DNA of 64,000 nucleotides from Periweissella beninensis (GTDB lineage: Bacteria > Bacillota > Bacilli > Lactobacillales > Lactobacillaceae): the NCBI RefSeq assembly GCF_016908275.1, contig NZ_JAFBDN010000006.1, positions 1 to 64,000 of the forward strand, written 5' to 3'. Shown one piece after another: positions 54,571-63,080 of the stretch. Position 1 is the first letter of the stretch, and every line of letters begins with the position of its first letter. A program made the translations under genes and the position numbers. Under the pieces are notes generated by a model. That model worked only from the letters and a program-made list of their open reading frames with translations. It had not been told where the DNA came from and searched no databases.

Positions 54571-55533
54571 ATGACAGTGCAAGCACAAATTATTGAGAAA
54601 ATTAAAGCGTATGACACGATTATTATTCATCGCCATCAACGACCTGATCCTGATGCTTTTGGGTCACAAATGGGGTTAGCAGAAATCCTGAGAACTAGTT
54701 TTCCACACAAAAAAATATATATTGTGGGGAAAAATGTTCCAGGGTTGGCATGGATTGCTAGTATGGAAGAAATTCCAGATGACGTGTATCAAAATGCGCT
54801 AGTAATTGTGACTGATACGGCTAATGCCCCACGTATTGATGATCGACGTTTTGATTTAGGTAAGGAATTAATTAAAATTGATCATCATCCTAATGATGAA
54901 CCATACGGTGACTTACAATGGGTAATTGCGGGAGCTAGTTCTACATCTAGCTTAATTTATAAGTTAGTTGAATTGTCTAATGGTTTACTTAAATTAAATG
55001 CTAATGCAGCCCGTGTTCTGTACGCTGGTATTGTTGGTGACACAGGCCGCTTCCTGTATTCAGTGGATAGTGAGACGATGCGCGTTGTTTCTGAACTATT
55101 TAAGTATGATTTTGATGTGATAGCAGTTAATCAAGCAATGGATAGTATTAGTGAAGCTGCTGCTAAACTATCAGGGTATGTTCTAGAAAATGTTAATATT
55201 TTAGACTCTGGTGTGGCTTATATGATACTTACCAACGAAATTGTGACTTCATTTGATTTAGGGGATGCTGGAACTGCATTTGTGATACCACTTCCTGGAC
55301 GAATTAATACTGTTAAAACATGGGTTATTTTTGAAGAACAAGATGATCATTCCTATCGTGTTCGCTTACGATCAAAACAAATTATTATTAATGGCCTTGC
55401 AAGGAATCATGGTGGTGGCGGGCATCCCTTAGCATCAGGGGCTCGTGCACGCGATAAAGACGAAGTAAATGATATTATCGATGAATTAGATCGATTAGTA
55501 CGGAAAAGTACGTATGGATATGGAAAGGAATAA
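54571..55533 (+). CDS. nrnA: DHH/DHHA1 phosphoesterase NrnA-type
   Basis: A 320-residue DHH-superfamily enzyme of the bifunctional oligoribonuclease and PAP phosphatase type, which clears nano-RNAs and 3'-phosphoadenosine 5'-phosphate. Motifs are IHRHQRPDPDAFGSQMGLAE, VTDTANAPRI, IDHHPND, AGIVGDTGRF and the DHHA1 glycine motif NHGGGGHPLASGA. It is followed by the DEAD-box helicase gene 4 nt after its stop, suggesting joint RNA turnover. Confidence 0.93.
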   Translation: MTVQAQIIEKIKAYDTIIIHRHQRPDPDAFGSQMGLAEILRTSFPHKKIYIVGKNVPGLAWIASMEEIPDDVYQNALVIVTDTANAPRIDDRRFDLGKELIKIDHHPNDEPYGDLQWVIAGASSTSSLIYKLVELSNGLLKLNANAARVLYAGIVGDTGRFLYSVDSETMRVVSELFKYDFDVIAVNQAMDSISEAAAKLSGYVLENVNILDSGVAYMILTNEIVTSFDLGDAGTAFVIPLPGRINTVKTWVIFEEQDDHSYRVRLRSKQIIINGLARNHGGGGHPLASGARARDKDEVNDIIDELDRLVRKSTYGYGKE

Positions 55534-55537
55534 TAAT

Positions 55538-56899
55538 ATGACAGAACAATTTACTGATTTTAATTTAAAACCAGAAATTATGACTGCCCTTGATGAATTA
55601 AAATTTAAAACACCAACTGCGGTACAGGCACGCTTAATTCCAACTGTACTAAAGGGACGTTCAGTTGTTGGTCAATCACAAACAGGATCAGGTAAAACAC
55701 ATACATTTTTATTACCAATTTTTAATGAATTGCAGCCAAATCTTGAACAAGTACAAGCAGTCATTACTACCCCATCTAGAGAATTAGCTCAACAAATTTA
55801 TAGTGCTGCTAAACAAATTGCTAAGCATTTTAAAAGTGAAATTAGAATTGGTAATTATGTTGGTGGAACAGATAAAGAACGCCAAATCAAACAATTACAA
55901 AATCATCAACCACAGATTGTAATTGGGACGCCTGGTAGAATTGCTGATTTATTAAAGCAACAAGTGTTAGATATTCATTTAACAAAAACCCTTGTTGTTG
56001 ATGAAGCTGATATGACATTGGATTTAGGATTTTTACCTGAAGTTGATGTAGTGGCTGGTACCATGCCAGCGGATTTACAGATGTTAGTGTTTTCGGCAAC
56101 AATTCCACAAAAATTACAACCATTTTTACGAAAATATTTAAATAATCCAGTCATTGAAGAAATTCCAGTTACGACGGTAATTTCACCAACGATTGATAAT
56201 TGGCTTGTTTCAACAAAGGGATCTAATAAAAATGATGTTATTTTTAATTTATTAACGATTGGGCAACCATATTTAGCATTGATTTTTGCTAATACTAAAG
56301 AACGTGCTGAAGAGTTAACACGCTTTTTAAGAAGTCAAAATCTCAAAGTTGCAATGATTCATGGTGGTGTGGCACCACGTGAAAGAAAACGTGTTATGAA
56401 ACAAGTGCAAAATTTAGAATTTCAGTATGTTGTAGCAACTGATTTAGCAGCACGAGGAATTGATATTGAAGGCGTTTCACATGTAATCAATGATGGAATA
56501 CCAAATGATTTAGATTTCTTTATTCACCGTGTGGGACGAACTGGTCGTAAGGGAATGAGTGGAATCGCCATTACCCTCTATACACCAGATGATGATTCAC
56601 AGGTTGCACAATTAGAGCAGTTAGGAGTTCAATTTAAGCCTAAAGCTGTTAATAAAGGTGAACTTGTGGACACCTTTGACCGGAAACGACGAGTTAAACG
56701 AAATAAAACACAAAAGAAACTTGATCCAACGATGATTGGTTTAATTAAGAAAAAAAAGAAAAAAATAAAACCTGGTTATAAGCATCAGATTAACCAAGCT
56801 ATTAAGCGTAAAAATCAAATGGATCGACGTATTGAGCAACGCATGGAAGGACGGGCACAAAGGAAAGCTAATAAGTTAGCTGGGAAGGAAAACAGCTAA
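55538..56899 (+). CDS. cshB: DEAD-box RNA helicase (CshB-like)
   Basis: A 453-residue DEAD-box helicase. The Q motif (FKTPTAVQARLIP), motif I SQTGSGKT, motif Ia TPSRELAQQIY, motif II VDEADM (DEAD with Met after, as DEADM), motif III SATIP and motif VI HRVGRTGRKG are present. A basic Lys/Arg-rich tail (about 390-453) would bind RNA. ATG 55538 is chosen after GGAAAGGA; an in-frame ATG at 55514 lies inside nrnA. Confidence 0.92.
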   Translation: MTEQFTDFNLKPEIMTALDELKFKTPTAVQARLIPTVLKGRSVVGQSQTGSGKTHTFLLPIFNELQPNLEQVQAVITTPSRELAQQIYSAAKQIAKHFKSEIRIGNYVGGTDKERQIKQLQNHQPQIVIGTPGRIADLLKQQVLDIHLTKTLVVDEADMTLDLGFLPEVDVVAGTMPADLQMLVFSATIPQKLQPFLRKYLNNPVIEEIPVTTVISPTIDNWLVSTKGSNKNDVIFNLLTIGQPYLALIFANTKERAEELTRFLRSQNLKVAMIHGGVAPRERKRVMKQVQNLEFQYVVATDLAARGIDIEGVSHVINDGIPNDLDFFIHRVGRTGRKGMSGIAITLYTPDDDSQVAQLEQLGVQFKPKAVNKGELVDTFDRKRRVKRNKTQKKLDPTMIGLIKKKKKKIKPGYKHQINQAIKRKNQMDRRIEQRMEGRAQRKANKLAGKENS

Positions 56900-56970
56900 T
56901 AATTAACTTGTCGTACGTTAAAGTTACTGCTAAAATGGATAAGAAGTACTTAATTTAAGGAGATATCAAG

Positions 56971-57537
56971 ATGGCACTTACACCCAATGATTTAAAAACT
57001 GGTTTGACAATTGAATATAATAACGCAATTTGGAGAGTTATTGAATTCCAACACGTTAAACCTGGTAAGGGATCAGCTTTCGTGCGTTCAAAATTAAAAA
57101 ATTTACGCACTGGTGCAGTTAATGAAATTACATTTAGTAATACATCTGAAAAATTGCAACAAGCAGAAATCTTAACTCAAAAGGCAACTTACTTGTATGC
57201 TGAAGGTGATCAACATGTCTTTATGAATGTTGAAACATATGATCAATTTTCATTACCAGAAGAAAATATTAAAGATGCTTTGAAGTTTATGCTTGAAGGA
57301 ATGGAAGTTACTGTTACTACCTATGGTAATGAAGTTTTAGGCGTTGAAGTACCTAAGGTCGTTACTTTAGAAGTTAAGGAAACGCAACCATCAATTAAAG
57401 GGGCAACTGCTAATGGTGGTGGTAAGCCAGCTACTATGGAAACAGGTCTTGTGATTCAAGTACCTGACTTTATTAATGCAGGCGACAAACTTGTTATCAA
57501 TACTGATGACGGTGGTGCTTACAAATCACGTGCCTAA
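56971..57537 (+). CDS. efp: Elongation factor P
   Basis: A 188-residue EF-P that rescues ribosomes at polyproline stretches. [44 protein letters not shown] is the KOW-like domain 1; the segment GKGSA carries the modification-site loop Lys. Domains 2 and 3 are OB folds, closing with [29 protein letters not shown] lies upstream. It has its own terminator. Confidence 0.97.
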   Translation: MALTPNDLKTGLTIEYNNAIWRVIEFQHVKPGKGSAFVRSKLKNLRTGAVNEITFSNTSEKLQQAEILTQKATYLYAEGDQHVFMNVETYDQFSLPEENIKDALKFMLEGMEVTVTTYGNEVLGVEVPKVVTLEVKETQPSIKGATANGGGKPATMETGLVIQVPDFINAGDKLVINTDDGGAYKSRA

Positions 57538-57554
57538 TAATGATAGGTTAAATG

Positions 57555-57586
57555 AAAGTCGTCTGTGTATACAGCCGGCTTTTTTG
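57555..57586 (+). terminator. Terminator after efp
   Basis: Stem AAAGTCGTCTGT / ACAGCCGGCTTT with one mismatch, loop GTAT, and a T run. Confidence 0.75.
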
Positions 57587-57593
57587 TTATAAT
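57585..57593 (+). promoter_or_regulatory. Extended -10 promoter of the asp23-nusB-xpt group
   Basis: TGTTATAAT, a perfect extended -10, lies just after the efp terminator and 46 nt before the asp23 start. Confidence 0.5.
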
Positions 57594-57639
57594 TAGGTAG
57601 ATAGTTATTGACTAGTAATTAGTCCAATGGAGGAGAACT

Positions 57640-58083
57640 ATGGCAGAAGAGACAAATATTGTACTTACCAATGATAATGCAGTTTTAGGAAAAACAGAGG
57701 TTAACCCAAATGTTTTAGAAGTAATTGCAGGAATTGCTGCTAATGAAGTAGACGGTGTTTTTAGGATGCATGGTTCTATTGGCAACCAAGTATCAGAATT
57801 GTTTGGTCGTGTTGAACATGGTAAAGGTGTTAAGTTAGTTGTTAATGATGATACATTGGTCTTTGATGTCTATGTATATTTAAACTATGGTGTGAGTGTT
57901 CCTAAAGTAGCGTTAAATATCCAAGAGCATATTAAATCACAAATTAGTGCAATGACTGAGTTAACAATTACTGAAATTAATGTGCATGTTGAGGGCGTAA
58001 TTCCTGAGAAGATGACCAAAGAAAGCAAAGTTGACATTAATAATTTGTTCCCAGATGATATTGAAGAAGCAGGTGAAAAGTAG
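57640..58083 (+). CDS. Asp23/Gls24 family envelope stress protein (YqhY-like)
   Basis: A 147-residue Asp23 family protein. Family motifs are VNPNVLEVIAGIAANEVDGV, HGKGVKLVVNDDTLVFDVYVYLNYGVSVPKVA and ITEINVHVEGVIP. Related YqhY in B. subtilis lies between the acc genes and nusB and affects fatty-acid synthesis; here acc genes are absent but the nusB link is kept. The stop overlaps the GTG start of nusB. Confidence 0.92.
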   Translation: MAEETNIVLTNDNAVLGKTEVNPNVLEVIAGIAANEVDGVFRMHGSIGNQVSELFGRVEHGKGVKLVVNDDTLVFDVYVYLNYGVSVPKVALNIQEHIKSQISAMTELTITEINVHVEGVIPEKMTKESKVDINNLFPDDIEEAGEK

Positions 58084-58508
58084 TGGCAATAACTCGACAT
58101 CAAACGCGTGAAAAAGCTTTTCAAACGTTATTTGCTTTAGCAGGTAATCCAGAAGCTGATATGAGTACCCTTTATGATAATGTATTAGAAGATGTAATTT
58201 TAGAACAAAAAGATGGCATTGATGTGTTACCAACTTATCTTGAGACATTAGTTAGTGGTGTTTTAGCACACAAAGCCGATTTAGAAATTAAAATTAGTCA
58301 ATATTTAGCAGATGGATGGACATTTGCTAGATTAGCACAAAGTGATCGTATCATTTTAGAAATTGCTTTTTTTGAATTAAATTATGTTGATCAAGAGATT
58401 GTCCCTGCTAAAGTAGCAGTTAATGAAGCCTTAAATTTAGCAAAAACATTTAGTGATGAACGTTCACGAAAATTCATTAATGGTGTTTTGGACAAAGCAT
58501 TAAATTAA
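58083..58508 (+). CDS. nusB: Transcription antitermination factor NusB
   Basis: A 141-residue NusB that with NusE binds boxA RNA in rRNA transcripts. ITRHQTREKAFQTLFAL opens the protein, and PAKVAVNEALNLAKTFSDERSRKFINGVLDKAL closes it, both diagnostic. The start is GTG 58083, overlapping the asp23 stop by one base (TAGTG), with GGTGAAAAG upstream. Confidence 0.95.
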   Translation: MAITRHQTREKAFQTLFALAGNPEADMSTLYDNVLEDVILEQKDGIDVLPTYLETLVSGVLAHKADLEIKISQYLADGWTFARLAQSDRIILEIAFFELNYVDQEIVPAKVAVNEALNLAKTFSDERSRKFINGVLDKALN

Positions 58509-58560
58509 AAGTATTGAGCCAAAATGCAATTGGATATTAACATAATAGGAGAATGGCCAA

Positions 58561-59142
58561 GTGGAAGCATTGAAACAAAAAATATTAGATGAAGGCCGGG
58601 TATTACCTGGTAATGTATTAAAAGTTGATTCTTTTTTAAATCAACAAATCGATGTTAAGCTTATGGAAGCGATTGGAAAAGAGTTTGCATTACGTTTTGC
58701 AGATGATTCAATTGATAAAGTCCTATCAATTGAATCATCTGGGATTGCCCCAGCATTGATGGTAGCAAAAGAATTAGGGGTTCCAATGGTATTTGCGCGT
58801 AAACGCAAATCACTTACTATTTCAGAAAATGTTTATTCAGTTGATTTGTTTTCATATACAACGCAAAAGCATACTCAAGTGATTGTTGATCAAAGATTTT
58901 TGACTGCGGGAGAACGAATTTTAATTATTGATGACTTTTTAGCGAATGGTCAAGCCGCTGAAGGATTATTAAAAATTATTAGTAGAGCCCAAGCAATACC
59001 TGTTGGTTTGGGTGTCCTAATTGAAAAGAGTTTTCAATCAGGGCGGCAATTATTAGAAAAAGCGAATGTACGAACAGAATCATTGGTTCGTATTAGTAGT
59101 TTAGTGGATGGGCACGTGATATTTTCAGATGATGGCAAGTAA
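58561..59142 (+). CDS. xpt: Xanthine phosphoribosyltransferase
   Basis: A 193-residue Xpt salvaging xanthine to XMP. MEALKQKILDEGRVLPGNVLKVDSFLNQQID is the family N-terminus; the PRPP-binding loop is ILIIDDFLANGQA (about 122-134) and GIAPALMVAKELGVPMVFARKRK is the nucleotide-binding region. Length equals that of B. subtilis Xpt. The start is GTG 58561 after AGGAGAA. The 52-nt gap upstream is too short for the purine riboswitch often found before xpt in Bacillota. Confidence 0.95.
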   Translation: MEALKQKILDEGRVLPGNVLKVDSFLNQQIDVKLMEAIGKEFALRFADDSIDKVLSIESSGIAPALMVAKELGVPMVFARKRKSLTISENVYSVDLFSYTTQKHTQVIVDQRFLTAGERILIIDDFLANGQAAEGLLKIISRAQAIPVGLGVLIEKSFQSGRQLLEKANVRTESLVRISSLVDGHVIFSDDGK

Positions 59143-59167
59143 TAAATTTTAAGAATACAGTAATAAT

Positions 59168-59274
59168 AAAAAATGCTAGTAGAGTAACCAAAAATGGAAG
59201 ACACAATTAATAGATATTTTATCTAACTTGATGTTTTACGTTAAAGTTTTGGTGAAGACTAGCATTTTTTTGAA
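59168..59274 (+). ncRNA. Candidate structured RNA or unusual xpt terminator
   Basis: A 13-bp outer stem (AAAAAATGCTAGT / ACTAGCATTTTTT) encloses 77 nt. Inside, ACCAAAA pairs with TTTTGGT, and two smaller hairpins fit within (TAGAT/ATCTA at 59211-59225 and AACTT/AAGTT). The 3' side ends in T7, as in an intrinsic terminator. It could be the xpt terminator with a large structured loop or an independent small RNA of about 110 nt. No family is recognised. Confidence 0.35.
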
Positions 59275-59345
59275 TAAAAACGTTACAAATATCATTATTT
59301 AATTATCAACCATTAACTTTTAAAGCAAAATCAATTAAAAAATTA

Positions 59346-59382
59346 GGTAATCGCTTACATGATAGATTAATAAGTGTATAAT
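59346..59382 (+). promoter_or_regulatory. uspA promoter with overlapping cre-like site
   Basis: A perfect -10 TATAAT (59377-59382) with a weak -35 TTACAT (59355-59360) 16 nt upstream. On the minus strand, ATGTAAGCGATTACC (59360-59346) matches the cre consensus except for its last base and covers the -35, so carbon-source control is likely. Confidence 0.5.
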
Positions 59383-59422
59383 AAAGGTAAATAATTTGAT
59401 TTAATCTACGGGGAGACATATT

Positions 59423-59860
59423 ATGCAAGGATATAAAAATGTTTTAGCACCAGTCGATGGTTCAAAAATTACGGAAAAGGTTTTAGAAACAGCCATTCAA
59501 GTTGCCAAGCGAAATAATACACGGCTTGATATTTTGAATGTATTGGAGATTAATCAATTTGCTGACGGTTATGGTGGTGCAGTGTCAGGTGATGTTGTCT
59601 ATAAGATGGTTGATGAAATAGAAACTCGCTTACGCGTTTATCAAAAACAAGCACAAAGGGCCGGTTTAACTGATGTCGAAATTCACGTACGATTTGGTAA
59701 TCCTAAAACAGTAATTGCACAAGAATTTCCAAATGATCACGAAACTGGGTTAATTGTTGTTGGAACAACTGGTATGAATGCTGTTGAACGGCTAGTTGTC
59801 GGTTCAGTAACAAGCTATGTTACACGAATGGCTAAAGCCGATGTATTAATAGTTAAATAA
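59423..59860 (+). CDS. Universal stress protein UspA family
   Basis: A 145-residue single-domain Usp. NVLAPVDGSKITEKVLETAI opens the fold, and the ATP-binding glycine motif is VVGTTGMNAVERLVVGSVTSYV (G-x2-G-x9-G-S/T type), suggesting an ATP-binding member. GGGGAG precedes the ATG. Its role is stress protection of unknown mechanism. Confidence 0.93.
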   Translation: MQGYKNVLAPVDGSKITEKVLETAIQVAKRNNTRLDILNVLEINQFADGYGGAVSGDVVYKMVDEIETRLRVYQKQAQRAGLTDVEIHVRFGNPKTVIAQEFPNDHETGLIVVGTTGMNAVERLVVGSVTSYVTRMAKADVLIVK

Positions 59861-59898
59861 TTTCCACAAATCATAAATGATGAACTAGGAGACCGCTT

Positions 59899-60909
59899 AT
59901 GTATTATTATGTAATGCCCAGCCATGATATTCGACGTAATTTAGCCACTGAAGAATATTTAATGTATAATCGTACCTTTGATGAACCACTAGTTTTATTT
60001 TACTATGAAGAACCAAGTATTATTGTTGGTCGTAATCAAAATACACAGGAAGAAATTAATCAAAAGTATATTGATGATAATAATATTGTGGTAACCCGAC
60101 GGCGAAGTGGTGGTGGTGCTGTTTATCATGACTTAGGTAATCTATGCTTTAGTTTTGTTTTGGATACAAAGGACGCTAAGTTTGGTGACTTTAAGACATT
60201 TGTCAGCCCGATTGTTGATGCTTTGCATAAGATGGGAGCAACTACTGCTGAAGTTTCTGGCCGTAATGATATGTTGGTTGATGGTAAAAAGTTTTCTGGG
60301 AGTGCAATGTTTAAGCATGATAGCAAAATTTATGCTCATGGAACACTAATGCTAGATGTAGATTTAAATGTTGTAACACAAGCGTTGAATGTTCCGGCTG
60401 ATAAAATTGCTTCTAAGGGAATTAAGTCGGTGCGTTCACGGGTTACAAATTTAAAGCCTTACCTAGATGAAGAGTATCAACTAATTGATGTACCAAAATT
60501 TAGAGATACGCTACTTAAAAATTTATTTAAAGTCGATGATTTAACTGAAATTAAAACACACGAAGTTAAAATTTCTGAAGAGGAAGAACAACAAATTCAA
60601 GATATCTATGACACGGTATATAATAATTGGGATTGGGTTTATGGATCATCACCAGCGTTTACCGTACAAAAACGGCAACACTTTAATTCCGGTACAATTG
60701 ATGCGCGCTTGAATGTAAAAGATGGTATTATAGAGAATGTAACTTTTTTTGGTGATTTCTTTGGTCCAAGTGATGTACATGAAATTGAAACGCAACTTAA
60801 GGGAATTAAATACGATCGAGCAAGCTTAAATACTATTTTTGCAAAAATTGATTTGAGTCAGTATTTTCTCGGAATCACAAAAGAAGAGTTATTAGACTTA
60901 CTAGCATAA
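59899..60909 (+). CDS. lplA: Lipoate-protein ligase A
   Basis: A 336-residue lipoate ligase, activating lipoate with ATP and attaching it to lipoyl domains of 2-oxo acid dehydrogenases. Motifs are VTRRRSGGGAVYHDLGNLCFSF (about 70-92), GRNDMLVDGKKFSGSAMF with the catalytic Lys region, HGTLMLDVDL, and a C-terminal accessory domain (about 250-336). The dehydrogenase substrates are outside the window. It is followed 12 nt later by a small membrane protein gene. Confidence 0.94.
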   Translation: MYYYVMPSHDIRRNLATEEYLMYNRTFDEPLVLFYYEEPSIIVGRNQNTQEEINQKYIDDNNIVVTRRRSGGGAVYHDLGNLCFSFVLDTKDAKFGDFKTFVSPIVDALHKMGATTAEVSGRNDMLVDGKKFSGSAMFKHDSKIYAHGTLMLDVDLNVVTQALNVPADKIASKGIKSVRSRVTNLKPYLDEEYQLIDVPKFRDTLLKNLFKVDDLTEIKTHEVKISEEEEQQIQDIYDTVYNNWDWVYGSSPAFTVQKRQHFNSGTIDARLNVKDGIIENVTFFGDFFGPSDVHEIETQLKGIKYDRASLNTIFAKIDLSQYFLGITKEELLDLLA

Positions 60910-60921
60910 TTTGGAGAAGAT

Positions 60922-61305
60922 ATGAGTAACAAATTAAATATTGTTGTCGCATATGGTAATATTAGTTTTATTTTGTTTGTATTAATTAATTTATTTATGT
61001 CACTAAAAAGTGGTGAATCTTCGTGGCGTTCGGTAATTGTGGTTGGTGTTATTTATTTTTTTGCAGTGGCCTTAATGTATTATCAAAAAGCAATGGCAAT
61101 TTATTTACAAGCTTTTACAATGTTGTTAGTCTTAATAACAGATATGGCAGCAATTTATCAAGTATTAATGCAACATATTATGAAGACCTTTTTTGAACGT
61201 AGTATCATAGTAGGAATAAGTCTTTTAAATATCATTATTATATTTAGTTGGATTAGGGCGGCGTACAAGTATCGTAAAACACAAGGGGTTTATTATAAAC
61301 AATAA
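60922..61305 (+). CDS. Small membrane protein, family not recognised
   Basis: A 127-residue protein with four predicted membrane helices (about 8-27, 35-53, 60-82, 92-112) and a basic C-terminal tail RAAYKYRKTQGVYYKQ, which should lie in the cytoplasm. GGAGAAG precedes the ATG by about 5 nt. It follows lplA by 12 nt and precedes another unknown gene by 23 nt, so the three are probably one transcript. Base composition is like the neighbours. I cannot assign a function. Confidence 0.75.
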   Translation: MSNKLNIVVAYGNISFILFVLINLFMSLKSGESSWRSVIVVGVIYFFAVALMYYQKAMAIYLQAFTMLLVLITDMAAIYQVLMQHIMKTFFERSIIVGISLLNIIIIFSWIRAAYKYRKTQGVYYKQ

Positions 61306-61328
61306 TTAAAGGTGAGTATAAATAAAAA

Positions 61329-61817
61329 ATGCAAGGCGAACAATTTTTAAAGTTACTTAAAAAGAAAGTAATAACTCAAACGAGTTTCCAGCAAGTTATT
61401 GAAGACATCAATATTGACGAATTATTCACATGGTTTGATAAGGCTCTAGATGATGATAGCCTAATTAGTGGTGAAATTTTGGCTAAAGTAAATGCTGAAG
61501 ATGCATTAAAGTTGAGCATTGAAACGTCAATCATAAATTTACCGTTACGTTATCAAAATGCGATTGATAAAATAATTTTGGCAGATCAAGAATATGAATT
61601 AAGTATTTTTGCAATTATTGAACATCCTATTGTATCTCAATCAGGATTATTCATTAAAAAAATTGCTAGTGTAAAAACTTATCGAGATGATGTGGATGCT
61701 GTTAAAGCCAAAATTGTTACTTTTTTTGATGAAAAATTGAAACTAATTGCAGATGGTGGTTGGCAAGCTAAGCAAGGTGATGTTGATACAAACTTAACGG
61801 AAATAGAAAAAGATTAA
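61329..61817 (+). CDS. Hypothetical cytoplasmic protein
   Basis: A 162-residue protein, acidic, largely helical, without signal peptide, membrane helix or metal motif. Segments such as VIEDINIDELFTWFDKALDDDSL and YQNAIDKIILADQEYELSIFAIIEHPIV do not match a family I know. A GGTGAG ribosome site lies about 13 nt upstream. It is the last gene before the pyr promoter. The reading frame is well supported by length and codon use, but the function is unknown. Confidence 0.7.
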   Translation: MQGEQFLKLLKKKVITQTSFQQVIEDINIDELFTWFDKALDDDSLISGEILAKVNAEDALKLSIETSIINLPLRYQNAIDKIILADQEYELSIFAIIEHPIVSQSGLFIKKIASVKTYRDDVDAVKAKIVTFFDEKLKLIADGGWQAKQGDVDTNLTEIEKD

Positions 61818-61826
61818 TATTAGATA

Positions 61827-61855
61827 TTGTTATTTTTAAAAAGTATTGCTATAAT
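61827..61855 (+). promoter_or_regulatory. pyr operon promoter
   Basis: TTGTTA (61827-61832) and a perfect TATAAT (61850-61855) with a 17-nt spacer; transcription would begin near 61862, at the head of the leader. Confidence 0.75.
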
Positions 61856-61870
61856 ATTTAAAAGTACAAA

Positions 61871-61981
61871 TATCCTTTAAATGTTGACCAGAGAGTCGCT
61901 TAAGGTTAGTTTGCTAGATGAAGTGTAGCTAATTATAACTTTTTGTAGAACTCGTCGGTCTTTGGATTGATGAGTTCTTTT
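61871..61981 (+). promoter_or_regulatory. PyrR-type attenuator 1
   Basis: A PyrR-binding-like segment CCAGAGAG (61888-61895) lies in a hairpin closed by CCTTTAA and TTAAGG. An intrinsic terminator follows (GAACTCGTC / GATGAGTTC plus T run, 61948-61981). In Bacillota, UMP-bound PyrR stabilises the anti-antiterminator so that the terminator forms. pyrR itself is not in the window. Confidence 0.7.
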
Positions 61982-61986
61982 GCATT

Positions 61987-62004
61987 TAAAATACATGTAT
62001 TTTA
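61987..62004. repeat. 18-bp perfect palindrome between the two pyr attenuators
   Basis: TAAAATACATGTATTTTA is perfectly symmetric and lies in the AT-rich stretch joining the two leader elements. It could be an operator or a stability hairpin; no function is known. Confidence 0.4.
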
Positions 62005-62030
62005 TTTTTAATAAATTATAACTAATTAAT

Positions 62031-62117
62031 GTGACTCCAGAGAGGGCCGATTAGTTGATAAAGCATCTACGTCGCTTGTAACAGACTGCCCTCTCTTTTG
62101 GAGAAGGTAGTTTTTTT
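62031..62117 (+). promoter_or_regulatory. PyrR-type attenuator 2, directly before pyrB
   Basis: CTCCAGAGAGGGC (62035-62047), containing the PyrR motif, pairs with GCCCTCTC and TGGAG (62088-62103). A shorter hairpin using the same TCTC arm with GAGA, followed by T7 (62111-62117), is mutually exclusive and would be the terminator. This fits antiterminator versus terminator switching governed by PyrR. Confidence 0.65.
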
Positions 62118-62135
62118 AGTAGAAAGGGAAAAAGC

Positions 62136-63080
62136 ATGTATAACAGTAACTTTTTAAATATTAATGACTTAAGTTTAAATCAATTACAACTATTATTAGA
62201 TTTAGCTAGAGAATTTCGAAAAGGTAAACAAATTCAATTAAAACGACCAGTGTTTAGTGCTAATTTGTTTTTTGAAAATAGTACGCGCACCCATAGTTCA
62301 TTTCAGATGGCGGAAAAAAAATTAGGAATAAACTTAATTGATATAAATCCAACAACAAGTTCAGTTCAAAAAGGTGAAACACTAAGTGACACTGTAAAAA
62401 CATTGCAAGCAATTGGCGTTGATTTAATGGTTATTCGTCATCATGAAACAGGTTGGTATCACTCTTTAAATAATGATAAGAAAATTACGGCAAGTTTGAT
62501 TAATGGGGGAGATGGTAGTGGTCAGCATCCTTCACAAAGTCTTTTGGATTTATTAACAATTTATGATGAATTTAATGGTTTTGCAAATTTAACCATTGGT
62601 ATTGTAGGTGATTTAGCGCATTCAAGAGTAGCTAGATCAAATGCTGAAATATTACATCGATTAGGAGTTAGAGTTTTGTTTGGTGGACCACAAAAGTGGT
62701 ATCCAAAAGAGTTTGATGCTTATGGTGAATTTATGGCAGTAGATGACTTGATAAAAGAAGTTGATGTTTTAATGCTTCTTAGAGTTCAACTAGAGCGTTT
62801 AACTCATGAAGCAGTTGATAGCTTTACGGCCCAAAATTATCATACTGAATTTGGGTTAACATTACAGCGATATCACACGATGAAAAAACGAGCGATTATT
62901 ATGCATCCAGCTCCAGTTAATCGTGATGTTGAAATTGCTTCAGAATTAGTTGAGGTACCCCAGGCAAGAATTTTTAAGCAAATGGAAAATGGTGTTTATG
63001 CACGAATGGCTATTATCACTAGTATTTTAGATGCAAAAGGATTAATAAAGGAGTTACCAGTTTATGCCAACACTAATTAA
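62136..63080 (+). CDS. pyrB: Aspartate carbamoyltransferase catalytic subunit
   Basis: A 314-residue ATCase making carbamoyl-aspartate in pyrimidine synthesis. The carbamoyl phosphate site is FFENSTRTHSSFQMAEKKLG (S-T-R-T-H-x-S, about 48-60), GDGSGQHPSQSLLDLLTIY the HPxQ motif, and MHPAPVNRDVEI the closing loop. No regulatory pyrI is present, as in Bacillota. AAAGGGA precedes the ATG. It overlaps pyrC by 17 nt. Confidence 0.97.
   Translation: MYNSNFLNINDLSLNQLQLLLDLAREFRKGKQIQLKRPVFSANLFFENSTRTHSSFQMAEKKLGINLIDINPTTSSVQKGETLSDTVKTLQAIGVDLMVIRHHETGWYHSLNNDKKITASLINGGDGSGQHPSQSLLDLLTIYDEFNGFANLTIGIVGDLAHSRVARSNAEILHRLGVRVLFGGPQKWYPKEFDAYGEFMAVDDLIKEVDVLMLLRVQLERLTHEAVDSFTAQNYHTEFGLTLQRYHTMKKRAIIMHPAPVNRDVEIASELVEVPQARIFKQMENGVYARMAIITSILDAKGLIKELPVYANTN

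Noticed and set aside
58509-58560. Purine riboswitch before xpt
   Set aside because: Only 52 nt separate nusB and xpt, and no three-way junction or terminator is present.
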